A stretch of 64,000 nt of DNA from Hyphomicrobium sp. 99. Lineage in GTDB: Bacteria > Pseudomonadota > Alphaproteobacteria > Rhizobiales > Hyphomicrobiaceae. The stretch spans positions 62,001-126,000 of the forward strand of contig NZ_KQ031382.1 in NCBI RefSeq assembly GCF_000384335.2, given 5' to 3'. The notes below the pieces were generated by a model. That model searched no databases. It was not told the origin of the DNA and worked only from the letters and a program-made list of their open reading frames with translations. The translations under genes were made by a program, and so were the position numbers. Below, piece by piece: positions 45,420 to 52,952 of the stretch. Numbering within the stretch: the stretch's first letter is position 1; each line of letters begins with the position of its first letter.

Positions 45420-46385
45420 TCATACTGGAACCAGACCGGGCTTCAGACCGAGCTGCTCGCGGAACTCTTCCGGAATTTCCGACCAGTGCTCAATTATTAA
45501 ATCAACGAGCTGGCGACCATTGATCAGACCAATTCGAGGGAAGTTAGGGTCCAGCGCGATTTGGTGAGCAGATGCCTGATAGTCCGCTGTAGTGATGAAT
45601 GCGCCTTGCCCATCGCGAGGTATGGATTGCCTTAGTTGCTTGACGACTGAGGCCTCAATCTTTCTTCCTAATTTATAGCGTTTCGCTTGCACGAATATCC
45701 TAACCTTTGCAAGACCCGAGACATTCAGCTCGCCCCTGGCGTCGACGCCTCCGTCTCCCACTTTTCCGGTTACTTCAGATCCTTCAAACCCTAGTGCCGC
45801 TAGAAGATGTCCCGTGAGGATTTCAAACTCTTTATCGTCGAGCTCAAGAATTTGGTTTAAGACGGTGCCATAAGGATCGTACGGCGAAGATTCCGAATTT
45901 GTGACCAGGCTCCCTTTTCCGATCGCAGCGACAAATTCGTCGTGCTGAGCAACCCGAAAGACAGTAAGAGACGAAGCCAAAGTTCGCTGAAGGGGGACTG
46001 AAAGCGTCGCGCGCGGCAAGGGCTTTTCCGTCCACCGCACTCGCAACCGATGAGGGAAAGGGCAATTTGGATCGCCAGCCTGGAAATAATACGCATTCGG
46101 ATCGACCTGGGCCCAAAAAAGATTGTTAGAATCGGATCCCGGCGTAACGACAAAGTCGTCAGCGCGAATCTCAAATCGGAACCGAGCGATCTGTCCTACC
46201 TGCTGTCCCACAACTAAGTTGCTGTCGTTTGGATAGGCCGCTCGATAAAGGAGCAAAAGCTGTTCGCGGACCGTCACTCGCGACAAATCCTCTAGCTGAT
46301 CCCACCCGATTGCAACGTAGCCACCTTGAATGAAGGCTTTGGTGTACATTCCAGATTCAGCGCGAACGCACCACACTTTGTTCAT
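45420..46385 (-). CDS. Mrr-like restriction endonuclease
   Basis: A 321-residue putative type IV restriction enzyme. The catalytic half (about 180-321) has the Mrr/PD-(D/E)xK pattern: E-F-E-I-L-T-G-H-L-L-A-A-L-G-F helix, Asp215 in DGGVDARGEL and QAK (233-235) in FVQAKRYK, followed by a QLRQSIPRDGQGAFITTADY element. The N-terminal half (VWCVRAESGMYTKAFIQGGYVAIGW) looks like the DNA-reader domain found with such nucleases. It should cut incoming, probably modified, DNA. It reads away from the HNH gene as the second of two leftward nucleases (105-bp gap). Confidence 0.85.
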   Translation of the reverse strand: MNKVWCVRAESGMYTKAFIQGGYVAIGWDQLEDLSRVTVREQLLLLYRAAYPNDSNLVVGQQVGQIARFRFEIRADDFVVTPGSDSNNLFWAQVDPNAYYFQAGDPNCPFPHRLRVRWTEKPLPRATLSVPLQRTLASSLTVFRVAQHDEFVAAIGKGSLVTNSESSPYDPYGTVLNQILELDDKEFEILTGHLLAALGFEGSEVTGKVGDGGVDARGELNVSGLAKVRIFVQAKRYKLGRKIEASVVKQLRQSIPRDGQGAFITTADYQASAHQIALDPNFPRIGLINGRQLVDLIIEHWSEIPEEFREQLGLKPGLVPV

Positions 46386-46489
46386 TTCAAATGCCCCAGT
46401 ACGATAAATTCATCTGAAAACTCCTATTGAAGTCGTCCCCGGTAAACTCGGGAATAGTGCGTTACGCAGCGCACTCACCGTTAAATCAA

Positions 46490-47428
46490 TTAGCGATCGA
46501 GGAGAAGCTTGAGTCCCGCAAGATTTGATGGATCATCTAGTCTATGGATCATCCGATGGCAGTTCGCGCAAAGCACCGCAAAATCCGTAGAAATGTTGTA
46601 AGCTACGGTTTCGCCTTCACTCAGTGTCGCTAGGGGTCGAAGATGGTGTGCTTCTATGAAACCTTCTCCGATTGCCCCGTACATGATTTTGAAATCGAAA
46701 CGACATGCTTGACAGATTGTACCGTGAAATTGCTTCACCTCAGCACCAACCCTTGGATTGCGTTCAATCCTCAGGTGCATCTGGTAACGTCGAATTTCTA
46801 GTAGCTCGGTTTGCTTCTCACTTTCTTTCGGTGATCCTAACGGATCTAACTCTGGCGCCAAACCTCCCCGAAAAGTGAGGGCTAAGTAAGTTCTGGTTAT
46901 TCGATGCAAATCGGCGACGAGTTCGCTTTCTTTCGGAAGGTCGTCTATTGGATAAGTGCGACCAAACACATGTCCTGCTTCATACGCACGAGGCAATGAC
47001 AGTTTAGACCCCAATTCAATGACCTTCTGATCAAAGAGCTCAACGTGATCGGCGATTCGAGCGCGCATCAAGTCTGCTCTAGTCCGCAATACGCTTAACC
47101 CATTGCTCCCATATTCTTGAAGTACAGCTGTAGCCCCCTGATTGAGCGACAGAACAAGTTCTCCCCGGTCGGGGGCAAAAAGATAGACGACATAGTAGCC
47201 GGTCGTCGCACCCTCGGTAACGATGGGATCGAACACTCCTACCCAGGGAATAGCGGCCCAATTGCCTGCTCCGGCACTTGCCTTTATGGAAAGAAAAAAA
47301 TCGCCCAATGAAAATTGGACGGAGTTTCTAAGTTCAGATCGAATGTATTTAGCTATCGGATGATCGGTGAACTTTTCCTCTCGGGCACGAATGAGACTTG
47401 TTCCGACCTTCAATAATTCTTCCCGCAT
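46490..47428 (-). CDS. McrB-N-type plus HNH endonuclease (putative type IV restriction)
   Basis: A 312-residue protein. The N-terminal domain (about 15-190) has the MrcB_N/DUF3578 pattern: WAAIPWVGVFDPIVTEGATTGYYVVYLFAPD, the modified-cytosine reader of McrB-like enzymes. The C-terminal HNH nuclease (about 235-300) has Cys239 and Cys242 (CQACRF), His261-His262 (IEAHHLRPL), Cys287/Cys290 (LCANCHRMIHR). The combination resembles ScoMcrA-type enzymes that cut methylated or phosphorothioated DNA. A defence role is very likely; base specificity is unknown. Confidence 0.87.
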   Translation of the reverse strand: MREELLKVGTSLIRAREEKFTDHPIAKYIRSELRNSVQFSLGDFFLSIKASAGAGNWAAIPWVGVFDPIVTEGATTGYYVVYLFAPDRGELVLSLNQGATAVLQEYGSNGLSVLRTRADLMRARIADHVELFDQKVIELGSKLSLPRAYEAGHVFGRTYPIDDLPKESELVADLHRITRTYLALTFRGGLAPELDPLGSPKESEKQTELLEIRRYQMHLRIERNPRVGAEVKQFHGTICQACRFDFKIMYGAIGEGFIEAHHLRPLATLSEGETVAYNISTDFAVLCANCHRMIHRLDDPSNLAGLKLLLDR

Positions 47429-47725
47429 GAGGGCTCCCTCGATCGTCGCGATCGCAGAATTTCTGCTAGCAAGATTCGCGAGGAAATTCCTGATGCCTTA
47501 GAGTACTCTTTCCTCCTGTAGAGGCCAGGACATCCTTCTTAGCTGACGCTCGCTCAACAGCGTGCTTCGCCGAAGAAGAACACGTGCTGAAGTTTCTCGC
47601 CCAGTTTGAAGGCGAGCTTATCGACCCGGATGAAGGGCCAAGGTGGCCTGGAAAGGTTCGTCGAAAATAGTTAGTGTTGGTCGCTTGATAAACTATCCAC
47701 GTCATGGCTAGCCGTAAGCCATCAC
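47429..47725. other. Gap in the island, with a possible coding remnant on the plus strand
   Basis: About 300 bp. On the plus strand an open frame without a start, ending at 47670, reads EEHVLKFLAQFEGELIDPDE and then GPRWPGKVRRK; its sensible composition suggests the tail of a lost gene. It is too short to name. No promoter or terminator was identified. Confidence 0.25.
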
Positions 47726-48319
47726 TCAGACCGAATCATCCTGAATGCGATCGCTCAGAAAATATATGCCGTAAAGCGAGACTATGAAGATGTTGGCGAG
47801 CAGCCAGAAAAAACAATACCTTCCTACGATCCATAAAAGTTTATAGCCGCAGGCATTACATTTCTCGTCACAAGCGGAGACGAAGAATTCGCAAAACGGC
47901 AAAGCAAATACTATCAAGAGCGCTATTGCAGATAGATATGCAAATAGATAGCAGACGAATTGCCTTCGGCTCACCATTTTAGGAACTAACCTACCGGCGT
48001 CGTTTGACCATCTCGACAGCTGTGCGGGTTCGCCTCGCAACGGTTGGTCTAGGAACTTACGTTCCATCGAGGCGACCGCCGCGAGAGCCGCAATAAAGAA
48101 AGCAGCGAGTAGCTCAAAAAACTTTGAAAACCTTTCGGCGAACTGCGTCGTCCCAAAAAAATCGGGATTGCCCAAGAGAAACCAGTGAATGAAAAATAGA
48201 ATAGTGCCGAGGATGGTCGGAGCGACAATGTCGATGAATCTTTTGGATCTTAGCCAGCCGCTGCCTACCTCGACGAAAAGATAGTTGAACGGGCTTAGCA
48301 ACTGTCTCAAGAACCACAT
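47726..48319 (-). CDS. Four-helix membrane protein, partner of the 48322-49359 gene
   Basis: A 197-residue protein with four membrane helices: IVAPTILGTILFFIHWFLLG, FFELLAAFFIAALAAVASM, FVCYLFAYLSAIALLIVFALPFCEFFV, and LLWIVGRYCFFWLLANIFIVSLYGIYFL. The ATG (MWFLRQLLSPF) begins 2 bp after the upstream stop, with GGAAG inside the upstream gene, so translation is coupled. Cytosolic loops hold a basic/aromatic patch (MERKFLDQPLRGEPAQLSRW). Such small helical membrane proteins act as effectors in several two-gene defence systems. No family was recognised; the role is inferred. Confidence 0.7.
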   Translation of the reverse strand: MWFLRQLLSPFNYLFVEVGSGWLRSKRFIDIVAPTILGTILFFIHWFLLGNPDFFGTTQFAERFSKFFELLAAFFIAALAAVASMERKFLDQPLRGEPAQLSRWSNDAGRLVPKMVSRRQFVCYLFAYLSAIALLIVFALPFCEFFVSACDEKCNACGYKLLWIVGRYCFFWLLANIFIVSLYGIYFLSDRIQDDSV

Positions 48320-48321
48320 AT

Positions 48322-49359
48322 TTACGACTTCCAATTTTCGTCGTTCGCATGCACTTCTTGCATCTTCTTTATCACTTCCGGATTGCACTCACTTTCGCAT
48401 TGCTCCAAAGGCTTTTCAAAGCCTTTGATTATTGCAGTGCGTGCGTAGAGCGTGCTGGCAGCCTCAAGTTTGTCCAGTGCGAAAGTTGGACTCGCACTAC
48501 CTTTCCCTCCGTTTAAACCCTCAATATGAAACTGGACTTCATCGTATTTTTCTTCCCGTGCGAAGCCTGGAAGCCAATCATGAATCCACTTCAGGATCCT
48601 CTTCGGATCGCGTTCGTAATCGATCGATAGCGCGAGATCGCGTTTGACTTTCTTCACTCTCACATAATCATCTGGCCCGGCGAATTCGTTGTTGCGAGCA
48701 ATCAGTGTTATGCTTGTCACGCGGCCATCGTGAATGTCTTTTTCTAAACTCTGCCCGGGATGATGCGCGAATTCGATACTTTCGTGAAACTTGACCCGAC
48801 CAGGTTTTCCCAGGTTACGCTCGAATACTTTGCCGGCTCGCCTTGCCTCGCTACGCAACAGCGAATTCAGGAAGCGGGTGACGAGCGTTCTTGAAACGTT
48901 GGCGACTTTTTCAATCGTGACTCTGTGGCCACCTGATTTATCGGGCTCATGAGAAAATATTACGTGGCAGGAGTGTCCCGGCGCCTCATCCTTTCGAGGC
49001 TTGGCAATTCGTACCGCGCGTTCTTTTGAATGGACGAACGCCGGGCTTGAAATGCTTGTGTCGCCGCGCGTTATGAGCAAGATGGTCTGGTTATTTTCGC
49101 TGTCCTCTCGAAAGTCAGAAATATAAACAACGTCGCCGAGATCGTGATTTGTTATGCTTGCGGCGTCCGGTGTTAGTCCAACGGTGTCGTCGACTACGCC
49201 ATCGCTGTCATTGAGGGCTGCGAATGCACGATCCGTCAGGTAAAGCCCCTTCAATATGTTCATCGTTTCAATAAAGGAAGTCTTCGGCGCATCTTCGGGG
49301 CGCATCAAAATCCTTGCACTGATAAGATAAACCGCACGTTCAAATTTCAGCGATGCCAT
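48322..49359 (-). CDS. Unrecognised cytosolic protein, first gene of an island pair
   Basis: A 345-residue soluble protein with no family I recognise. The ATG (MASLKFERAVYLISARIL) has GAAGGTG upstream; an ATG 7 codons earlier has none. The first 180 residues look beta-rich (DVVYISDFREDSENNQTILLITRGD, HVIFSHEPDKSGGHRVTIEKV); the rest is mixed alpha/beta with a basic region (NSLLRSEARRAGKVFERNLGKPGRVKF, about 161-187) that could bind nucleic acid. No catalytic signature was seen. Translationally linked to the four-helix membrane protein behind it, so the pair probably acts together. Confidence 0.65.
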   Translation of the reverse strand: MASLKFERAVYLISARILMRPEDAPKTSFIETMNILKGLYLTDRAFAALNDSDGVVDDTVGLTPDAASITNHDLGDVVYISDFREDSENNQTILLITRGDTSISSPAFVHSKERAVRIAKPRKDEAPGHSCHVIFSHEPDKSGGHRVTIEKVANVSRTLVTRFLNSLLRSEARRAGKVFERNLGKPGRVKFHESIEFAHHPGQSLEKDIHDGRVTSITLIARNNEFAGPDDYVRVKKVKRDLALSIDYERDPKRILKWIHDWLPGFAREEKYDEVQFHIEGLNGGKGSASPTFALDKLEAASTLYARTAIIKGFEKPLEQCESECNPEVIKKMQEVHANDENWKS

Positions 49360-49819
49360 TATTGCACCTTCGATTCGCATTTAATGCTTCAGCCTCGCTA
49401 TCTTTTTGAGCACAAGCAATAGCGATGTTTTTTCCGTCCACTCCGATCGCTAACTTCCGAATTTCTGTCAGCGAGATTCGAGGTGCAATTCCTGAGGCCC
49501 TTGAGGCCCCGTCCCCCCTTCGTATGGGGTCCGACCTTTCAGCTACTCAGGATGTCCAGGGCTACGTTCTCAACAGGCGCACGCCTCAGGCTTATCGATC
49601 ACCGGCTTTGTCGATTTATGCCGCTTTAGCTCAGCCGGTAGCGTGAGCGAGCGCAGCGAGCGAATGCGTAGTGAAGGAGCGCAGCGACTGAACGTCGAGC
49701 ACGCGACCATTCGGATAGCGGGGAAGATCGCACCGGCGGAATTGTGGTATCAGGGTGGGATTAAATCGGTGTCCGTGGGATTCTTTTAGAGATACGGCGG
49801 AGCTAACCGATTGATTTAA
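49360..49819. other. Right end of the island: degraded copy of the integrase leader
   Basis: No gene. 49642-49819 resembles 41215-41446 between the left att and the integrase: shared in the same order are ATCGCACC, GTGGTAT-A-GGTGG, GGTGTCC, a GTATCGGCG / GATACGGCG block and a GATTTA end. This suggests the remains of a second element of the same kind whose integrase was lost. GAGCGCAGCGA occurs twice (near 49650 and 49678). Confidence 0.5.
49600..49641 (+). repeat. Inverted copy of the tRNA-Thr 5' half and its upstream flank
   Basis: 49600-49641 is the reverse complement of 49874-49914 except for one extra T. It contains about 19 bp of tRNA upstream sequence (CACCGGCTTTGTCGAT) and the tRNA 5' part (GCCGCTTTAGCTCAGCCGG) to the D loop, then diverges. 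With the displaced 3' half at 41162-41214 it makes up nearly all of a second tRNA-Thr copy, split and in opposite orientations. Confidence 0.9.
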
Positions 49820-49895
49820 TGGTGCCGCTTGCGTGACTCGAACACGCGACCCCGTCATTACGAATGACGTGCTCTACCGGCTGAGCTAAAGCGGC
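49820..49895 (-). tRNA. tRNA-Thr (anticodon CGT)
   Basis: A full 76-nt cloverleaf on the minus strand: acceptor GCCGCTT / AAGCGGC, D arm with AGCTCAGCCGGTAGAGC, anticodon arm CGTCA-TTCGTAA-TGACG giving CGT, T arm GCGTG-TTCGAGT-CACGC, and an encoded CCA. It reads ACG codons. It is the integration site of the island to its left, which leaves it intact because the att repeat rebuilds the 3' part. Confidence 0.97.
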
Positions 49896-50488
49896 ATAAT
49901 CGACAAAGCCGGTGACTGCTTGCCGATGACCGTGCGCGAAAATGCTTTCAGGCACACTCAAAGCACCGATTGCCCCCTGATCCTGGTTCGTGTGTCCAGC
50001 CGGGGCCGGGCAAACCTTGGAAGGCGCATCGCGCTTCGAGTTCGAGCGTCCTAGCGCACCCATCCCGACATCGCAAGATGCAAACGGTAGCGCCGGGCTC
50101 GATGGGGCATCAACGCGCTAATCTCCTGTTCTGAAAGCCTGATGTTGCGCTGTCAGAGGCAAAAACGCCGCACGGGCAACCGCCCGATGATTTGGGTCAT
50201 GTCCGTCGTTGGTGCCTCGGCGCGAGGCCTCACCTCGAACCGGACGACGACGGATGCGTGCGGGCCTCCACCAAATCCGCCGCCGACGCCATCCACAAAG
50301 TGCTCGACGCGATTGTTGCTTTTTGCGCGCGCCTCTTCCTCTCACGTCCGCATTTTCAAATGCTTCTCCCGTTGCAGATTCAACGATGCACAGAAATGTC
50401 GCGAGTGATTCGCGGTTTAAGTTGTATGCGGAGCAATCGCGAGGCACCCCTAGGGCCAAGTACATATTGGCGTGAGGGATGTCTCGTC
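49896..50488. other. Non-coding stretch before the outer-membrane protein gene
   Basis: About 590 bp. Open frames on both strands (for example 50118-50465 minus and an upstream extension of the beta-barrel gene from 50192) have Arg/Ser-rich shadow composition and no ribosome sites. The stretch probably holds the promoters of the tRNA (near 49900) and of the beta-barrel gene. Confidence 0.4.
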
Positions 50489-51223
50489 ATGGTGAAAGTC
50501 TTTGGTATTGCAGCAGTTGCAGTGATTTTTAGCGCCGGAACGGCAGTTGCTGACCCCGGCGAATTCAACGGGTTCTACGTCGGCGGTATCGCAAGCGCAG
50601 TATTTGACAGTCCGAGCGCCACGCTCTTTGATGACCAGGTCGGCGGAGATCCTCCGCTTCATTCCGGCACCCGAGACCGCCCGACGTACGGTGTGAAGGG
50701 TGGCTACAATTTCCAGATCGACAGATACGTCCTAGGCGTCGAAGGCGACTGGTCGTGGGGCGTTGGAAAAACAGAAACCGCCATTCCCGATGACGGTGGC
50801 CCGGGCATCGACAGTGCCAGTGCGAGGCTCGAGAGCATCGGCTCCGTTCGCGGACGCCTCGGGTACGCATTCTTCGACAACGCGATGGTCTTCGGCACCG
50901 CCGGCATTGGCTGGGGCAACGCCGAATATACATTCAGGGACGCCGACGAAATCTCAGGAAGGGCGAGGTTCCACTCCGACGATATGGGAGCGGTCTACGG
51001 CGGCGGCTTCGAACTGCTCTTCGCTTACAACCTCGTCTTGACCGCCGAATATCTGCACTACGACTTCAGCAAGGACACTTTCATCGCCGATGCGCCCGCG
51101 TTGAATGGCGGATCGGACATCGCAACGAGGCTCGGCCCGATCGACACGCTTCGTGTGTCGCTCAGCTACAAGTTTGGTGGCGGCGAGAGCTATTACCAGG
51201 AGGAACCGCTCCCACTGAAATAG
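50489..51223 (+). CDS. Outer-membrane beta-barrel protein, Opa/Omp25-like
   Basis: A 244-residue protein: signal peptide (MVKVFGIAAVAVIFSAGTAVA) and an eight-strand type barrel with characteristic motifs (EFNGFYVGGIASAVFD, YGVKGGYNFQIDRYVLGVEGDWSW, VRGRLGYAFFDNAMVFGTAGIGWGNAEY, VYGGGFELLFAYNLVLTAEYLHYDF). Relatives are the Omp25/31 group of Rhizobiales. The chosen ATG has GAGGG upstream; the signal peptide marks it as the true start. It differs from the usual C-terminal aromatic by ending in a short tail (YYQEEPLPLK). It converges with hemY. Confidence 0.85.
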   Translation: MVKVFGIAAVAVIFSAGTAVADPGEFNGFYVGGIASAVFDSPSATLFDDQVGGDPPLHSGTRDRPTYGVKGGYNFQIDRYVLGVEGDWSWGVGKTETAIPDDGGPGIDSASARLESIGSVRGRLGYAFFDNAMVFGTAGIGWGNAEYTFRDADEISGRARFHSDDMGAVYGGGFELLFAYNLVLTAEYLHYDFSKDTFIADAPALNGGSDIATRLGPIDTLRVSLSYKFGGGESYYQEEPLPLK

Positions 51224-51243
51224 CATCATCCCAGCGATGGACC

Positions 51244-52932
51244 TTAATTGACCGTCCGAAAATTCCGCCGCGCTACGGGCTGTTCCAGCTCTGGCTCGGC
51301 GGGATCAGTCCCGGGATCGTCTGGCGCCCGAGGCGTAGCGAAAAACGTCGTATCAGGCTTCGCAACGGGCGACCGATCCGGCGACGGCCTCTTGATAACG
51401 GTAGCCGCATCGTCCGCCACAGGCAGAGGCCCCGCCGCGCCGTTGAAAGCTCCGTTGGGCTTCGCTGTTACGGTGACAGGTTCGGCCTCCACGACGTCGC
51501 TGTCAGACTGGGCGAGCTTGCTTTCAATATCGTCCGGACTGTTGACCTTTCCCAGCTCGGAGGGGCCGTCGTCGACCCTCCCTGCAACCGGCGCAATCGC
51601 GATCAGCTCGTTGATCTTGCTTGCGAGAATTTCGCTGCCCTTGCCGTCCGTCGTTTCAACGGGCACACGCCATTGGAAGGCATCGAGACGGCCATCGACC
51701 GGCGATGTCGGCTCCCAATGATCGGAAATGACGCCGTCGGCCATCCAGGCCGGATCGCGCGCCGCATGCATCGCCCGCGCCAGCCATTCGCGCACGCGAC
51801 CCTTCTCGCCGTTTTCACCTGCCTCGATGCGCGCCATCAACATGGCGACGCGCTGTGTCAGGCGATCTGCCAGCAGCGGTTCGAGTGCGCGCCGCGCCTC
51901 GTCATACATCCGCGCTTCAGTAGCCGTCGTAGCAACCGCGATGGGACTTTCGATCGAATGCGGATTGAGCGCCGCAAGCTGCCGCACGCGGTCGAGCCTG
52001 TCGCGCGTGCTGTCGCCGATACGTGCATGGGCGTAGGTCGACGCGAGATCGGGATGCGGAGATTTCGTCCACGTCTTCTGAAGAACCTTCGCGGCCTTGG
52101 CTGTGTTGCCGCGCGACGCAAGAATGCGTCCTGCGACCACGGCCGCCGGCACGAGATCCGGCGCAAGCGCGTGCGCTTCGAGCGCCCATGCGAGCGCCTT
52201 GTCCGGAGCATCATCCTCGATCTCGACTGCCTTCGCCGTTAGCAGAACGGCGCGCTTGCGATCGAACGCCGCCTTCGCGATGTGGCCGCTCTTCTTGGCG
52301 TGATCGAGTGTCGCGAGCGCACCCGGCCAATCCTTTTGCTTGCACTGCTGCTCGAAGAGCGCGGTCGACGACCATCCGAGCTTTGGATTGGCTTTGAGCG
52401 CGCGCGCTGCGAATTGCCGGGCTGCTTCGCCCGCACCCTCACGCTGTGCTTCGAGGAAAAGACCGCGAAGCCCGAGTTGCTCAGTTTCCGGCGAAGCGAG
52501 CATAGCTTCATAAATGCGGCGCGCCGCCGCCCGATCACCCGCAAGCTCAGCCGACTGCGCCCGCAACAGATGCGTCAACGGCTCGTGCGGGAGTGTCTTT
52601 CTCGCCTGAAGGGCGAAACGTGAAGCAAGTGCGCTGTCGCCCGCGCCGATCGCGATCAAGCCACCAGAGAGGGCGTCGAGCCCTTTCTTCTGCCGCTGCC
52701 GCAACAAACGATGGCCGAGAGCAGCCGGACTGTTCCACAGCGCCCTGAAGACCGACCACAGGAACACCAGCGTCGCCACGGCAGCCGCCAGAATGACGAC
52801 CGCGCGAAAGACCGACGTCTCGATATCATACCCCTGCCAGGCGATCTGCAGCGTGCCGGGCTTGTCCGCGAGCCAGGCGAGGCCGGAGGCGATGAGGGCG
52901 ATCGTAAGCAGATAGACGACGAGGCGCACCAT
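51244..52932 (-). CDS. hemY: Heme biosynthesis protein HemY (HemY_N family)
   Basis: A 562-residue inner-membrane protein with two N-terminal helices (VVYLLTIALIASGLAWLAD and VVILAAAVATLVFLWSVFRAL) and a periplasmic or cytosolic TPR-type helical part (LLRAQSAELAGDRAAARRIYEAML and similar). This is the proteobacterial HemY of the hem cluster, not the protoporphyrinogen oxidase of the same name; its biochemical role is not settled. The C-terminal 130 residues are Pro/Ser/Asp-rich and likely flexible. It ends the hemC-hemD-mitofilin-hemY run, 20 bp after the preceding gene. Confidence 0.9.
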   Translation of the reverse strand: MVRLVVYLLTIALIASGLAWLADKPGTLQIAWQGYDIETSVFRAVVILAAAVATLVFLWSVFRALWNSPAALGHRLLRQRQKKGLDALSGGLIAIGAGDSALASRFALQARKTLPHEPLTHLLRAQSAELAGDRAAARRIYEAMLASPETEQLGLRGLFLEAQREGAGEAARQFAARALKANPKLGWSSTALFEQQCKQKDWPGALATLDHAKKSGHIAKAAFDRKRAVLLTAKAVEIEDDAPDKALAWALEAHALAPDLVPAAVVAGRILASRGNTAKAAKVLQKTWTKSPHPDLASTYAHARIGDSTRDRLDRVRQLAALNPHSIESPIAVATTATEARMYDEARRALEPLLADRLTQRVAMLMARIEAGENGEKGRVREWLARAMHAARDPAWMADGVISDHWEPTSPVDGRLDAFQWRVPVETTDGKGSEILASKINELIAIAPVAGRVDDGPSELGKVNSPDDIESKLAQSDSDVVEAEPVTVTAKPNGAFNGAAGPLPVADDAATVIKRPSPDRSPVAKPDTTFFATPRAPDDPGTDPAEPELEQPVARRNFRTVN

Positions 52933-52952
52933 GACGCAAACCCTTTGAATGA

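Larger units (their letters stand above)
41162..49872. mobile_element. Integrated genomic island at tRNA-Thr(CGT), about 8.7 kb
   Basis: A 53-bp perfect direct repeat (41162-41214 and 49820-49872) bounds the element; it is the 3' part of the tRNA-Thr gene from the anticodon arm through the CCA end. The right copy belongs to an intact tRNA, the left is the displaced copy. Inside are a tyrosine integrase next to the left repeat, a small membrane protein, a polymerase-fold protein, two restriction-type nucleases and a cytosolic/membrane gene pair. Visibly lower GC in 43-49 kb and the absence of housekeeping genes agree with horizontal arrival. Confidence 0.88.

Noticed and set aside
47466..47705. 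A 79-codon minus-strand frame between the HNH gene and the membrane-protein gene
   Set aside because: Ser-rich, no ribosome site; the plus-strand remnant ending at 47670 explains the coding-like periodicity better.
50118..50488. Frames on both strands before the outer-membrane protein, including a 99-codon N-terminal extension of it
   Set aside because: The true start is marked by a signal peptide and a ribosome site; the extension has shadow composition.
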